NCBI GenBank assembly: GCA_016705575.1
Contig: JADIXX010000003.1
Coordinates: 186,001 to 250,000, forward strand
Reading direction: 5' to 3'
Length of the DNA: 64,000 nucleotides
Origin: Candidatus Aalborgicola defluviihabitans
GTDB lineage: Bacteria > Pseudomonadota > Gammaproteobacteria > Burkholderiales > Burkholderiaceae_C
The notes beneath the pieces were generated by a model. That model searched no databases. It worked only from the letters and a program-made list of their open reading frames with translations, and was not told the origin of the DNA. Below, piece after piece: positions 50,702 to 61,668 of the stretch (the stretch's first letter is position 1; the number at the start of each line of letters is the position of its first letter). Made by a program: the position numbers and the translations under genes.

Positions 50702-51415
50702 ATGCCCCTTCAAATCGCTATGACAACACCCTTTGCTGATCTGGATGCCCATGGCCTGAATCTTCAGGCTGTTTTTGATGTGCAGGACTTGCCAGCGGAT
50801 GTGCGCGCCACATTGTCCGTCGATTCAATCGCCCCCTTTCGTCAGCTTTTGCTGGTTGGAAATTACGGCGGCGCGTTGTGGCAACAATTGAAGTCAGCAG
50901 AGATGGCGGGTGAAGACCCCATCGACACGTTTTCTCGCAAACACATCACTGCATGGCTTCGGCGTCACATGCCCAAGGCGCGATTTCATGTTGTTTACCC
51001 TGGTCCGCAGTTCATTGGCCTGCAGCAGCTGGGCACACTGGCTGGCTGGCATCACCCGTCGCCCTTCATGGTGGGCATTAACGCGCAATGGGGTAGTTGG
51101 TTCGCCTACCGTGCTGCGGTATTGCTTGATGCGGACTTGCCCTGCACGCCGCTATTGACGGGGCATTCACCGTGCGAGTCATGTGTGGCGCGTCCGTGCG
51201 TGAGTAGTTGCCCGGCGGGGGCATTGAGCGGCAGCTTCAATTTGAGCGCCTGTCTTGGCTACCGGCAGCAACCCCAATCTGCCTGCCGTGACCGATGCCT
51301 GGCGCGCAACAACTGTCCGGTGGGTGAAGGCGACCGATACACCGATGCGCAAATCGCCTACCACTATGGGCATTCCATGGCGGTGATTGAGCGGCTGGCA
51401 AAGTCTGCAGCATGA
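50702..51415 (+). CDS. QueG-like 4Fe-4S protein (shortened)
   Basis: 237 residues from ATG at 50702; another ATG at 50720 is possible. The C-terminal part has the iron-sulfur pattern CESCVARPCVSSCPAGAL and a second set CRDRCLARNNCPVG, resembling the ferredoxin half of epoxyqueuosine reductase-like proteins, but the protein is shorter and lacks a recognisable cobalamin domain. Redox role likely; substrate unknown. Overlaps the next gene by four bases. Confidence 0.8.
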   Translation: MPLQIAMTTPFADLDAHGLNLQAVFDVQDLPADVRATLSVDSIAPFRQLLLVGNYGGALWQQLKSAEMAGEDPIDTFSRKHITAWLRRHMPKARFHVVYPGPQFIGLQQLGTLAGWHHPSPFMVGINAQWGSWFAYRAAVLLDADLPCTPLLTGHSPCESCVARPCVSSCPAGALSGSFNLSACLGYRQQPQSACRDRCLARNNCPVGEGDRYTDAQIAYHYGHSMAVIERLAKSAA

Positions 51416-52146
51416 CCGTGGCAATCTCCATCAGCCGATTGGTTCTCAGTGTGGTACTGGTGACCGCACTCGTTGGATTGGTGGGCTGCACCAAGGCGCC
51501 GCAACCGGTTGCCGCTGAGTACCCATTGCCCGTGCCGGTGGAGCTGGCGCTGGATACCACCACTGCCCATGGCCTGGTTCCAGCCATCAGCAAGTGGATG
51601 ATTGCGCCGTCCGGGCGGGTGGCCAACTGGTTGGGCCAGCCGGTTGACGGCAAAGAGGTCTTTGAGCCGATCAATGTCATTATTTTGGACCCAATCGCCA
51701 AAACCGCGATCGAAGCGCATGATCGCCTGATCCGGGCCAGTGCGGCAGCCCATTTTCTGGTTCGCAGCGGTCACTCATCGGGCTATGGCGGGATCATCGA
51801 CGATTGGGTCTATCCGGAATTGCCAGTAGGGCTGGGCGATGCCTTTTCAGATGAACCCTTTGTGCTGTCCAACAACCATGGCCGCATATTCGGTCCCCAT
51901 CAACTCCCCGAAGGCTGGTTATTCATCGGGGCGTTTAGCCGCGAGGTCGTCGAGCCGACCGCAAAGGTCAAGCACGCCTATGAGTCTATGAACCGTTCCC
52001 GCGATGCATATGCCCACGGCATGGTCACCCAAGCGGGCTACTCCATCGTTTCATTCGTCGCGATGGGCAATGAAATCCTGAATCAACCATCCCGGGGGAC
52101 GGGGGATCATGACGGTATTGCCGTGTTCCTCAAGGCGGAGCGTTAA
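51412..52146 (+). CDS. Lipoprotein of unknown function
   Basis: 244 residues; the N-terminal helix ends in LVGLVGC (lipobox), so it is likely an outer-membrane or periplasmic lipoprotein. The body (EPINVIILDP, SGHSSGYGGIIDDWVYPELPVGLGDAFSDEPFVLSNNHGRIFGPH) belongs to no family I recognise. It is coupled to the iron-sulfur gene (ATGA overlap) and converges on the lig operon, its stop overlapping the dioxygenase stop by four bases. Confidence 0.8.
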   Translation: MTVAISISRLVLSVVLVTALVGLVGCTKAPQPVAAEYPLPVPVELALDTTTAHGLVPAISKWMIAPSGRVANWLGQPVDGKEVFEPINVIILDPIAKTAIEAHDRLIRASAAAHFLVRSGHSSGYGGIIDDWVYPELPVGLGDAFSDEPFVLSNNHGRIFGPHQLPEGWLFIGAFSREVVEPTAKVKHAYESMNRSRDAYAHGMVTQAGYSIVSFVAMGNEILNQPSRGTGDHDGIAVFLKAER

Positions 52147-52991
52147 GCTACTTCCAGCACCAGAGCGGCAGTGGCCGTGTTGGAGATTGGAATATGGTAA
52201 TTGCCGGTCACCCGTCGCACTTTGGAGCCGCCGCCAGAAGCCAGCGCGCCACGCATGGCCAGCCACATGAGTAGCTCAACACCCTGGGTTCCAGTCTTCT
52301 CCACCAACTCGTGCACACTGAATTGCGTTGCCCATTCAGGGTTGCTTTCCAGGCTGTCCAGAAACTGCAGGTCAAACGCTTTATTGATGAAGCCGGCGCG
52401 CTCACCGTCCAGCTGATGACTCAGGCCGCCGGATGCCAGAACGGCCACTTTCTTGCTGCTGTCCCAGGATTGGATAGCCTCACCCACGGCCTTGCCCATG
52501 GCGTAAACGCGCCCTGGCTTGGGCAATGGGAACTGCACGGTGTTGATGCAAATCGGCACAACGGTTACCGGGCAATCTCCCTCAGGCCAGAATAACTTGA
52601 GTGGCAGGGAGCAGGCGTGGTCCACCAGCATTTCCTGGCAGGTCACGATGTCGAATTCCTTCTCCACCAGCGTATTGATGATGTGCCAGGACAGGTCCAG
52701 ATCACCCTTGAAGGGTGGCAGGGTGGGAATGCCCCAGCCTTCGTCCGCGTTGTGGTATTCGGGGGCAGCGCCCACGGCAAAGGTGGGCATTTTGTCCAGA
52801 AAGAAGTTCAGGCCGTGGTCGTTGTAAAACAGTACGAGCACATCGGGCTTCTTCTCCTTCAGCCACGCCTGAATGGGAGGGAAGCCGTCAAAGAACGGTT
52901 TCCAGTAGGGGTCTTGTTGCAGGCCCTTGTGGATAGCGCTGCCGATGGCGGGAATGTGGGACGTGCCGAGGCCGCCAATGAGTTGTGCCAT
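52143..52991 (-). CDS. Second class III extradiol dioxygenase, LigB-like catalytic subunit
   Basis: 282 residues. Non-heme iron ligands are expected at H12 (GTSHIPAIG) and H59 (YNDHGLNFF) plus a C-terminal glutamate in GVELLMW; the catalytic histidine is in GGLSHQ. It differs from the LigB at 55331 over most of its length, so it may act on another substrate such as gallate, O-methylgallate or a related catechol, or be a diverged isoenzyme. Last gene of the leftward operon; paired with the small LigA-like subunit upstream. Confidence 0.88.
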   Translation of the reverse strand: MAQLIGGLGTSHIPAIGSAIHKGLQQDPYWKPFFDGFPPIQAWLKEKKPDVLVLFYNDHGLNFFLDKMPTFAVGAAPEYHNADEGWGIPTLPPFKGDLDLSWHIINTLVEKEFDIVTCQEMLVDHACSLPLKLFWPEGDCPVTVVPICINTVQFPLPKPGRVYAMGKAVGEAIQSWDSSKKVAVLASGGLSHQLDGERAGFINKAFDLQFLDSLESNPEWATQFSVHELVEKTGTQGVELLMWLAMRGALASGGGSKVRRVTGNYHIPISNTATAALVLEVA

Positions 52992-53004
52992 GGTGTATTC
53001 CTTT

Positions 53005-53352
53005 TTAGTGTCCTGCGGCCACGAGTTTGGCTTTGAATGCGTCTTTGGTCATGCCGGTTTGCTGGGCGCCAATGTCCTGCATGTCCAGACCGAATATGCC
53101 TGCAAACTTGGCCAGGTAGTAGGCGTTGCCACCCGCGGCCAGGAGTTGCAGCACGTTGCGGGCGCGAATGGCGTCGGCCTGCTGTTGGTTCAGGCCGTAC
53201 TGGCGCATATAGGCTTCTTCGTCTTGCTTGAACGCGGCGCGGTTCTCTGCCGAGTTGAAGGAAAAGCACATTTTGTTCAGTGCGTAGCCCTTGCGGGCCT
53301 GCTCGCCATCGAACGGCGTAGTGCCGGGAATTTTGGGTAGTGGTTTTGTCAT
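53005..53352 (-). CDS. Second LigA-like dioxygenase small subunit
   Basis: 115 residues from ATG at 53352, behind AGGAG; the ATG five bases upstream is out of frame. The IPGTTPFDGEQARKGYALNKMCFSFNSAENRAAF start and AAGGNAYYLAKFAGIFG match LigA. Directly precedes the second LigB-like gene by 13 bases and should form a heterodimer with it. Confidence 0.9.
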   Translation of the reverse strand: MTKPLPKIPGTTPFDGEQARKGYALNKMCFSFNSAENRAAFKQDEEAYMRQYGLNQQQADAIRARNVLQLLAAGGNAYYLAKFAGIFGLDMQDIGAQQTGMTKDAFKAKLVAAGH

Positions 53353-53369
53353 GTCATGGTCTCCTGGGG

Positions 53370-54368
53370 TCAAAAATCTTCGGTGTCCACTTCGCCGGTC
53401 GCCTGCACGTCGTAGCGTGGGCCGGACACGGTTTTCTGGTTGATCAGCGCATCGAGTCGCGCTATCAGATCCGGATTCAGATCCACATCGGCTGCTGCAG
53501 CGTTCTCCAGCAGGTGCGCCACGTTGGTGGTGCCGGGAATGGGGATGGCGTGCGGCGCTTTGTGCAGCAACCAGGCCAGCGCCAGTTGGGCGGGGCTACA
53601 GCCAGCTTCCTGTGCCAATAATCGGTAGGCTGGCAACAGTTGGAGGTTGGCGTCATAGTGCCCTGGCCCAAAGCGTGGCATGGCGCGACGAATATCCTTG
53701 ATGTCCAGGGCACCAACATCGTTCAGCCCGCCACACAGGTAGGCGCGCGCCAGCGGGCTGAAGGCCACAAAGGCCACACCCAGTTCACGGCAGGCGTCCA
53801 GCACGGCAATCTCGGCGTTGCGTGACCACAAGGAGTATTCTGTCTGCAGTGCGGCAATCGGGTGCACCTCGTGGGCGCGGCGCAGGGTGGGGGCAGATAC
53901 CTCGCTCAGACCAATGCCACGGATCATGCCCTTGCGCACCAGGTCGCTCAGGGCACCCACGCTGTCCTCAATGGGCACCTTTTCATCCCAGCGGTGCAGG
54001 TAGTAGAGGTCAATGACATCCGTTTTGAGTCGGCGCAGACTGGCTTCGCACTCACGGCGCAGCGTCTCGGGGCGGCCATCAATCACCCGGGTGGGTTTAC
54101 CCTCCACAGGGATGATGGCCATGCCGCACTTGCTGGCCAGCACAAAGCGTTGGCGGTGCCTGGCCAGCACGCGGCCGATGCGCTCTTCGTTCTTGCCACC
54201 GCCATACAACGTGGCGGTATCCAGGTGGGTGTAGCCGGCGTCAAGCGCGCCCAGCAGCACGCGTTCGCCGTCCAGTTCGCTGGTGGCCGGTCCGTAGGCA
54301 TGGTCCAGGCCCATGCAGCCCAGGCCAATGGCGCTGACCTGGAACGTTCCGAGTGCGCGGGTCTGCAT
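53370..54368 (-). CDS. Aldo/keto reductase
   Basis: NADPH-dependent reductase of 332 residues, AKR13-like: LGCMGLDHAYGPA start, catalytic tetrad in GYTHLDTATLYG (Asp, Tyr), LASK (Lys) and YYLHRWD (His), and the PIPGTTNVAHLLENAAA cofactor loop. Not a known step of protocatechuate 4,5-cleavage; it may reduce an aldehyde intermediate or act upstream. Embedded in the operon between ligC and the second ligAB pair. Confidence 0.9.
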   Translation of the reverse strand: MQTRALGTFQVSAIGLGCMGLDHAYGPATSELDGERVLLGALDAGYTHLDTATLYGGGKNEERIGRVLARHRQRFVLASKCGMAIIPVEGKPTRVIDGRPETLRRECEASLRRLKTDVIDLYYLHRWDEKVPIEDSVGALSDLVRKGMIRGIGLSEVSAPTLRRAHEVHPIAALQTEYSLWSRNAEIAVLDACRELGVAFVAFSPLARAYLCGGLNDVGALDIKDIRRAMPRFGPGHYDANLQLLPAYRLLAQEAGCSPAQLALAWLLHKAPHAIPIPGTTNVAHLLENAAAADVDLNPDLIARLDALINQKTVSGPRYDVQATGEVDTEDF

Positions 54369-54372
54369 GGCT

Positions 54373-55329
54373 TTAGTCTTTCAACTGCTGTTCCAGGTCG
54401 TGCAGCACTTCGTAGCAGGCCAGCACACCGGCTACGCTGCTATTGGGCTGGCGGCCTTCGCGGATGGCGGAGAAGAACTCGCGGTCTTGCAGCTCAATGC
54501 CATTCATGGACACATCCACCCTGCTGACATCGATTTTTTCCTCTTTGCCATTGAACAGGTCGTCGTAGCGGGCAATGTAGGTGGCGGTGTCGCCGATGTA
54601 ACGGAAGAAGGTGCCCAGCGGACCGTCGTTGTTAAAGCTAAGTGACAACGTGCAGATGGCGCCATTGGCGGCTTTGAGCTGAATGCTCATGTCCATGGCA
54701 ATCCCCAGGACGGGGTGGATGGGGCCCTGCACCGCGTTCGCCTTGACGATGGGGCTGCCGCACTGGTAGGCGAACAAGTCCACCGTGTGGGCTGCGTGGT
54801 GCCACAGCAGGTGGTCGGTCCAGGACCTGGCCTGGCCCAGTGCGTTCATGTTGGTGCGGCGGAAGAAATAGGTTTGCACATCCATCTGCTGGATGTTGAA
54901 TGCACCGGCCTGGATTTGCTGGTGGACGTACTGGTGGCTGGGGTTAAAGCGCCGGGTGTGGCCACACATGGCAACCAGCCCGGTTTGCTGCTGCAGCGTC
55001 ACCACATCGCGAGCGCCTTGAAGCGTGTCGGCCAGCGGGATTTCCACCTGCACGTGTTTGTCGGCTTTCAGGCAGGCAATAGTTTGCTCGGCATGCATCT
55101 GCGTGGGTGTGCACAGGATGACCGCGTCCACTTCGGGCAGGGCCAGGCTGTCGGACAGCTCGGTGGTGACGTGGCCAATGCCGTACTTCGCCGCCACTTC
55201 CTTCGTTTTGTCCAGATCGCGGCTGACCAGCGAGACGACTTCAACGCCGTCAATGTTGCGGATGCCGTCCAGGTGCTTGATGCCGAAGGCGCCGGCACCG
55301 GCCAGGGCGACTTTGATGGTCTTGCTCAT
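54373..55329 (-). CDS. ligC: 4-carboxy-2-hydroxymuconate-6-semialdehyde dehydrogenase (LigC/PmdC)
   Basis: Gfo/Idh/MocA-type NADP dehydrogenase of 318 residues oxidising the ring-cleavage product to 2-pyrone-4,6-dicarboxylate. Rossmann motif GAGAFG at 11-16, then KHVQVEIPLADT in place of the usual EKP. Identity rests on family and on the A-B-C gene order of the pmd operon. Confidence 0.92.
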   Translation of the reverse strand: MSKTIKVALAGAGAFGIKHLDGIRNIDGVEVVSLVSRDLDKTKEVAAKYGIGHVTTELSDSLALPEVDAVILCTPTQMHAEQTIACLKADKHVQVEIPLADTLQGARDVVTLQQQTGLVAMCGHTRRFNPSHQYVHQQIQAGAFNIQQMDVQTYFFRRTNMNALGQARSWTDHLLWHHAAHTVDLFAYQCGSPIVKANAVQGPIHPVLGIAMDMSIQLKAANGAICTLSLSFNNDGPLGTFFRYIGDTATYIARYDDLFNGKEEKIDVSRVDVSMNGIELQDREFFSAIREGRQPNSSVAGVLACYEVLHDLEQQLKD

Positions 55330-55330
55330 A

Positions 55331-56643
<1,313 letters not shown>

Positions 56644-56644
56644 G

Positions 56645-57577
56645 TCAGCTTTCCTCGGGCCAATAAAGCCGCATGGGATTGTCCACCAGCAGTTTGTGCT
56701 GCAGCTCCGCCGTGGTGGCGATGTGGGGAATAAAGTCCACCAACAGCCCGTCATCAGGCATGTGGTCCTTCAGATTGGGGTGCGGCCAGTCGGTGCCCCA
56801 CAGCACGCGGTCGGGGAACTCTTCGACGATCGCCCTGGCAAACGGAATCACGTCGCGGTAGGCGTTTTGCTCACCAGCCAGGGCCTTGGGGCCGGTGACC
56901 GACAGGCGCTCGGGGCAACTTACCTTGCTCCACACATTGGCGTGTTCGCGCATGAACTTCTGGAACAGGGCAAATTGCGGCCCATCAACGGGCAGGGACA
57001 CATCGGGGCGGCCCATGTGGTCCACCACCACCGTGGCGGGCAGCGCAGTGAAAAAGTCCCACAGCTCGGGCAGGTCCACGGCTTCGAAGTAGATCACCAC
57101 GTGCCAGCCCCACTTGGCTATGCGTGTGGCAATCTCCATTAACTCGTCTTTAGGCGTAAAGTCCACCAGGCGTTTCACAAAGTTGAAGCGCACACCGCGC
57201 ACACCGGCGTCGTGCATAGCCTGAACGTCTTCATCGCTGACGCTGCGTTTGACGGTCGCTACGCCACGCGCCCGACCAGCGCTGCTCTTCAATGCATCCA
57301 CCAGAGCCCGGTTGTCCGCGCCATGGCAGGTGGCCTGTACGATGACGTTGCGGGCAAAACCCAGGTGGTCGCGCAAGGCGAACAACTGGTGCTTGGATGC
57401 ATCGCAGGGCGTGTACTTGCGCTCGGGCGCGAAGGGAAATTCGGCGCCGGGACCGAAGACGTGGCAATGCGCATCTACTGCACCGGCGGGCACGGTGAAA
57501 CGGGGCTTGCTGGGGCCGGTGTACCAGTCCAGCCAGCCGGGGGTCTTGGTGAAATCACCTGTTGTGGTTGGTGTCAT
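56645..57577 (-). CDS. ligI: 2-pyrone-4,6-dicarboxylate hydrolase (LigI/PmdD)
   Basis: Metal-assisted lactonase of the amidohydrolase superfamily, 310 residues. VDAHCHVFGPG (H37, H39) opens the barrel, and DHMGRPD and LWGTDWPHPN carry later conserved residues. Produces 4-oxalomesaconate. One base from the ligA start. Confidence 0.94.
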   Translation of the reverse strand: MTPTTTGDFTKTPGWLDWYTGPSKPRFTVPAGAVDAHCHVFGPGAEFPFAPERKYTPCDASKHQLFALRDHLGFARNVIVQATCHGADNRALVDALKSSAGRARGVATVKRSVSDEDVQAMHDAGVRGVRFNFVKRLVDFTPKDELMEIATRIAKWGWHVVIYFEAVDLPELWDFFTALPATVVVDHMGRPDVSLPVDGPQFALFQKFMREHANVWSKVSCPERLSVTGPKALAGEQNAYRDVIPFARAIVEEFPDRVLWGTDWPHPNLKDHMPDDGLLVDFIPHIATTAELQHKLLVDNPMRLYWPEES

Positions 57578-57584
57578 GCGGGTC

Positions 57585-58274
57585 TCAATCGATGTATTTC
57601 AAACCCGCAGCCGCCAGCGGTTCGCGCATTTTGTACATGTCCAGGCCCAGAATGCCGGATGCCAGTTTGGCACGCTTTTCGCCTTCAAAGCTCTCGCGCT
57701 TTTGCGCCGCTTCCAGCGTTTGCACGGCACGCGCTGCGGGCACGCAAACCACGCCGTCGTCATCGGCCACGATTACATCGCCCGGTGTCACCAGCATGCC
57801 GGCACAGACGATGGGGATGTTGACTGAACCCAGCGTGGCCTTGATTGTGCCCTTGCTGCTGATGCATTTGCTCCACACCGGGAAGCCCATGCGTTGCAAC
57901 TCCTTCACATCGCGCACACCGGCGTCGATGATGAGGGCGCGCGCCCCACGGGCCTGGAAGCTGGTGGCCAGCAGGTCACCAAAGTAGCCGTCGGTGCAGT
58001 CGGCCGTAACAGTGGCCACCACGATGTCACCAGGCTGGATTTGCTCCGCTGCCACATGCATCATCCAGTTGTCGCCGGGCTGTAGCAGCACGGTCACCGC
58101 CGTTCCGGACACCTGTTGGCCGCTGTAAATGGGGCGCATATAGGGCTTGAGCAAACCCACACGTCCCATGGCCTCGTGCACGGTGGCAGAGCCCAGCGCG
58201 GCCATGCCATCGGCGGCCACGCGGTTGGCTCGCTGGATGTTGCGGTACACAACGCCTAGTTCGTACATGGTCAT
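57585..58274 (-). CDS. ligK: 4-carboxy-4-hydroxy-2-oxoadipate aldolase/oxaloacetate decarboxylase (LigK/PmdF)
   Basis: 229-residue class II aldolase with the RraA-like fold, cleaving CHA to pyruvate and oxaloacetate. Motifs [29 protein letters not shown] and [12 protein letters not shown] match the HMG/CHA aldolase family. Stop overlaps nothing; start overlaps the ligJ stop. Confidence 0.95.
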   Translation of the reverse strand: MTMYELGVVYRNIQRANRVAADGMAALGSATVHEAMGRVGLLKPYMRPIYSGQQVSGTAVTVLLQPGDNWMMHVAAEQIQPGDIVVATVTADCTDGYFGDLLATSFQARGARALIIDAGVRDVKELQRMGFPVWSKCISSKGTIKATLGSVNIPIVCAGMLVTPGDVIVADDDGVVCVPAARAVQTLEAAQKRESFEGEKRAKLASGILGLDMYKMREPLAAAGLKYID

Positions 58275-59311
58275 TTTCCTTTCTGTTTAAGCGCGGCATC
58301 CAGGCGCGGGAACACGCGGCGCACATTGCCTTCGTAAATCTGGAAGCGGTCGTCATCGCTGAGAATCTTCGACGCTTCGATATAGCGCTTGGTATCGTCG
58401 TAATAGTTGCCGGTCTGCGGATCAATGCCGCGCACAGCACCAATCATCTCGGACGCAAACAGCACGTTCTTCACCGGGATCACGGTGTTGAGCAGATCGA
58501 TACCTGGCTGGTGGTAGACACAGGTGTCAAAGAAAATGTTGTTGAGTAAATGCTCTTCCAGCAGCGGCTTCTTCAACTCCTGCGCCAGGCCGCGGAAACG
58601 GCCCCAGTGGTAGGGCACGGCGCCGCCACCGTGCGGAATCAGGAACTTGAGCGTGGGGAAATCCTTGAACAGCTCGCTGGTCAGGCACTGCATGAAAGCC
58701 GTCGTGTCGGCATTCAGGTAGTGTGCGCCAGTGGTGTGGAAGCAGGCGTTGCAGCTGGTGCTCACGTGGATCATGGCTGGCAAGTCGTGCTCCACCATCT
58801 TCTCGTAAATGGGGTACCAGTGCTTGTCCGATAGCGGGGGCGATGTCCAGTGGCCGCCGCTGGGGTCGGGGTTCAGGTTGATACCCACCGCGCCATATTC
58901 CTTGACGCACTTCTCCAACTCGGGAATGCAGGTTCTTGGGTCCACGCCGGGGCTTTGCGGCAGCATGGCCACGGGCACAAAGTGGTCTGGGAACAGGGTG
59001 CTCACGCGGTGGCACAGTTCGTTGCAGATGGCAGCCCATGTGCTGGATACATTGAAGTCGCCAATGTGGTGGGCCATGAAGCTGGCGCGGGGCGAGAACA
59101 GCGTGATGTCGCTGCCGCGTTCCTTCATCAAACGCAGCTGGTTGGTCTCAATGCTCTCGCGCAGTTCGTCGTCGCTGATCTTCAGGTCGGACACCTTGGG
59201 CATCGCGGATGGGTCTTTGATGCCGGCAATTTGCGCATTGCGCCAGGTCTCCAGCGCTTTGGGGGCTGTGGTGTAGTGGCCGTGGCAGTCGATGATGAGT
59301 GGGTTTTTCAT
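58271..59311 (-). CDS. ligJ: 4-oxalomesaconate hydratase (LigJ/PmdE)
   Basis: Amidohydrolase-fold hydratase of 346 residues making 4-carboxy-4-hydroxy-2-oxoadipate. [11 protein letters not shown] (H10, H12) opens the fold; [19 protein letters not shown] and [10 protein letters not shown] are family stretches. First recognised pathway gene of the operon. Confidence 0.94.
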   Translation of the reverse strand: MKNPLIIDCHGHYTTAPKALETWRNAQIAGIKDPSAMPKVSDLKISDDELRESIETNQLRLMKERGSDITLFSPRASFMAHHIGDFNVSSTWAAICNELCHRVSTLFPDHFVPVAMLPQSPGVDPRTCIPELEKCVKEYGAVGINLNPDPSGGHWTSPPLSDKHWYPIYEKMVEHDLPAMIHVSTSCNACFHTTGAHYLNADTTAFMQCLTSELFKDFPTLKFLIPHGGGAVPYHWGRFRGLAQELKKPLLEEHLLNNIFFDTCVYHQPGIDLLNTVIPVKNVLFASEMIGAVRGIDPQTGNYYDDTKRYIEASKILSDDDRFQIYEGNVRRVFPRLDAALKQKGK

Positions 59312-59347
59312 GTGTCTCTCTCGGGCTTCAAAAAATTGGCTAAGGGG

Positions 59348-60058
59348 TCAGGCCGGTTCCATGCCCTGGCGGCGTTTGGCGTCGGCGCAATCACGGCCAG
59401 CCATGTAGGCCAACAGCTCCTGTACGGTCGCTGCGTCCTGGCTGGTGGCGCACACGCCGGCAGAAAAAGTGGTCACAATCTGCACGGACTCGGGTAACGG
59501 CCCAAGAATGGCAATGCCCGGCAGGTTTAACAGCTCGCTGGTTTGCTGAAAACCCAGAGCGACTGTTCCGTTGGCCACCATGCTGCCCACTGGAACGCCG
59601 GGCGTGGCTTGTACAAGGCGGCTCTGGATTTGCGGTGCAATGCCCCAGCGTTCAAACAGCTTGATCAATGCCACACCACTGGGGCCTGTGGAATAGCCAA
59701 TGCTGGATGCTGCAAGCACAGTCGCCATCAGCGCGGCCTCAGTGGCAATGCTGGGTTGGACCGCACCTTTGCGTACGGCCACCGATACGCCCGAGCGCAT
59801 CAGGTCCACCCGGCTGCCGACGAGAACATGGCCGCTGGCGATCAGTTTGTCGATGGCGTCTGCCGCCAGAAACACGGCGTCAAACGCCTCTCCGGCCTGC
59901 ACCCGTTTGGCCGCATCCACACCACCTACCGATTCGATGGCGATGCTGTTGCCAGTGGCTTTCGCATAGGCTCCGATCAAGTCGGCCAGCACAGCACGGG
60001 TGGCCATGGATGAGATGCCGGTGAGTGTTTTGTTTGGAAAATTTGAAGCGGCTTGCAT
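59348..60058 (-). CDS. ModA-like substrate-binding-domain protein without signal peptide
   Basis: 236 residues starting MQAASNFPNKTLTGISSMATRAVLADLIGAYAKATG. The fold resembles periplasmic molybdate/solute-binding proteins (GVDAAKRVQAGEAFDAVFLAADAIDKLI, PGVPVGSMVANGTVALGFQQTSEL, then GPLPESVQIVTTFSAGV), but there is no signal sequence, so it is likely cytoplasmic. First gene of the aromatic operon, occupying the place where other pmd operons have transporter or tautomerase genes. A ligand sensor or isomerase-like role is speculative. Confidence 0.8.
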   Translation of the reverse strand: MQAASNFPNKTLTGISSMATRAVLADLIGAYAKATGNSIAIESVGGVDAAKRVQAGEAFDAVFLAADAIDKLIASGHVLVGSRVDLMRSGVSVAVRKGAVQPSIATEAALMATVLAASSIGYSTGPSGVALIKLFERWGIAPQIQSRLVQATPGVPVGSMVANGTVALGFQQTSELLNLPGIAILGPLPESVQIVTTFSAGVCATSQDAATVQELLAYMAGRDCADAKRRQGMEPA

Positions 60059-60161
60059 GGGGGAAATTCTAGGGATAACCCCTCAATTTGTCGTGCGGAA
60101 ATGGCCACTAGCTGCTATAACCCGATTGCATACCTTGCAGACCGTTATATCGAGATAGACA

Positions 60162-61082
60162 ATGGACCTCAAACAGATCGAATCCTTTGTCCGCGTGGCT
60201 GAACTGGGCAGTTTCACCCGCGCAGCCAGTGCTTTGGGCATACCGCAACCGTTGCTCAGCCGCCATGTTCGTCAGCTTGAAGTGGAATTGCGCCAGACCT
60301 TTCTGCTGCGCAACGGGCGCGGCGTGACGTTGACAGAGCCGGGGCTGGTGCTGCTGGAACATGGCCGCGGCATCCTGCACCAGGTGGCATTGGCCCGTGA
60401 AGAACTTGAATCCACGCGCGGAGCGTTGGGCGGCCATGTATCCATTGGTTTGCCGCCATCCTTGAGCAAGCTCATCACCGTGCCGCTGACGCTGGAATTT
60501 CGCACGCGCTTGCCGAACGCACACCTGACCTTGACTGAGGGGTTTTCTGTTGCCATGAACGAAGGCCTGCGTTCGGGCCGGCTGGACATGGCACTGCTCT
60601 ACAACCCCACCCATTCACCGGACATAGAAACCCAGATACTCCACCGTGAAACCCTGGTGCTGATTGCATCCAAGGCTTGTGTGCAGCGTCTGAAGGGACC
60701 TGCGCTTAAGGCCCGCATGCCGTTGCCCATCCTGGCCGAGCTGCCACTGATCCTGCCGAGCCGGCCCAATGCCTTTCGCATCCTGATCGAAACCGAATTG
60801 GCAGGCATGGCCCTCAAACCCAAGATCGAATTGGAAGTGGACGGACTCAATGCCATTCTGGAACTGGTGGGTGAAGGCCTGGGCTTTGCCGTGCTGCCGC
60901 CCTACACACTCAGCAACTTTCAGAAGCCGCACAGCTTCACCACGCACCGCCTGTACAACCCGCAACTGGTGTGCGAGCTGATGTTGGTGACCTCGGCCCG
61001 TCGCCCCAGCACCGAGACCCACAAGGGTGTGCAAGCGCTGGTGGCCGATGTGGTGAAGCAGGCGATGCAGGACTACCGCTAA
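60162..61082 (+). CDS. LysR-family transcriptional regulator of the lig operon
   Basis: 306 residues: N-terminal winged HTH (MDLKQIESFVRVAELGSFTRAASALGIPQPLLSRHVRQLE, 1-40) and a periplasmic-binding-like effector domain. It is divergent from the ten-gene operon with a 103-base shared promoter region, the usual arrangement for a regulator activating the operon with a pathway intermediate, as LigR does in sphingomonads. Confidence 0.92.
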   Translation: MDLKQIESFVRVAELGSFTRAASALGIPQPLLSRHVRQLEVELRQTFLLRNGRGVTLTEPGLVLLEHGRGILHQVALAREELESTRGALGGHVSIGLPPSLSKLITVPLTLEFRTRLPNAHLTLTEGFSVAMNEGLRSGRLDMALLYNPTHSPDIETQILHRETLVLIASKACVQRLKGPALKARMPLPILAELPLILPSRPNAFRILIETELAGMALKPKIELEVDGLNAILELVGEGLGFAVLPPYTLSNFQKPHSFTTHRLYNPQLVCELMLVTSARRPSTETHKGVQALVADVVKQAMQDYR

Positions 61083-61149
61083 GCAGCGTGATGTTTCCTT
61101 TGCGGATGATCGATTGGGCTTGTTGTTGGGGGTCGTCGGGTGGGTTGCA

Positions 61150-61614
61150 CTAATTTTGCGTGAGGTAAACCTTTTGCAGCAGGCGGATCAGGGTTTTGCG
61201 CTCGGTAGGGGTCAGGCCGGCGGCAGACTCGGCTTCTAAGGCAAAAGCCACCTTCTCGGCCTTGCGGATCAGCTTTTCACCATCGGGTGTGGGGTGTAGC
61301 CCTAGGGCGCGCCCATCATTGGGATGCGGCCTGCGCGTAATCAGGCCGCGCTTGACCAGTGCGTTAAGCAGGCCCACCAAGTTGGGCGGCAACAGGCCCA
61401 GGGTGGCGCACAACTGGCGCGAAGTGATGCCCGGGTTGTGCAGAATTAGGCATGCCACCGAGAAGTCCACCGGGCGCAGGTCAAATACCGCCATTTTTTC
61501 CAGAAACGAGCCGATGATGACCAAGGTGGCGCGCCGGGTGTTGTAGCCCACCAGGGATTCCAGAAAACGGGTATCGATCTGGTCAATGGCGGTATCGGGG
61601 CGGGTGGTAGGCAT
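61150..61614 (-). CDS. MarR-family transcriptional regulator
   Basis: 154 residues with a central winged helix: GITSRQLCATLGLLPPNLVGLLNALVKRGLITRRPHPNDGRALGLHPTPDGEKL. It converges on the LysR gene and lies next to transporter genes, which it may regulate. Ligand unknown. Confidence 0.9.
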   Translation of the reverse strand: MPTTRPDTAIDQIDTRFLESLVGYNTRRATLVIIGSFLEKMAVFDLRPVDFSVACLILHNPGITSRQLCATLGLLPPNLVGLLNALVKRGLITRRPHPNDGRALGLHPTPDGEKLIRKAEKVAFALEAESAAGLTPTERKTLIRLLQKVYLTQN

Positions 61615-61668
61615 GGAATGGGGCGCGTCAACCGGTGGTTGCGCTGCTGGAGGCTGTGGTGGAAACGG

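Noticed and set aside
60059..60161. LysR-type T-N11-A operator in the divergent promoter
   Set aside because: Several weak palindromes such as ATAAC/GTTAT are present but none fits the T-N11-A pattern well enough to call.
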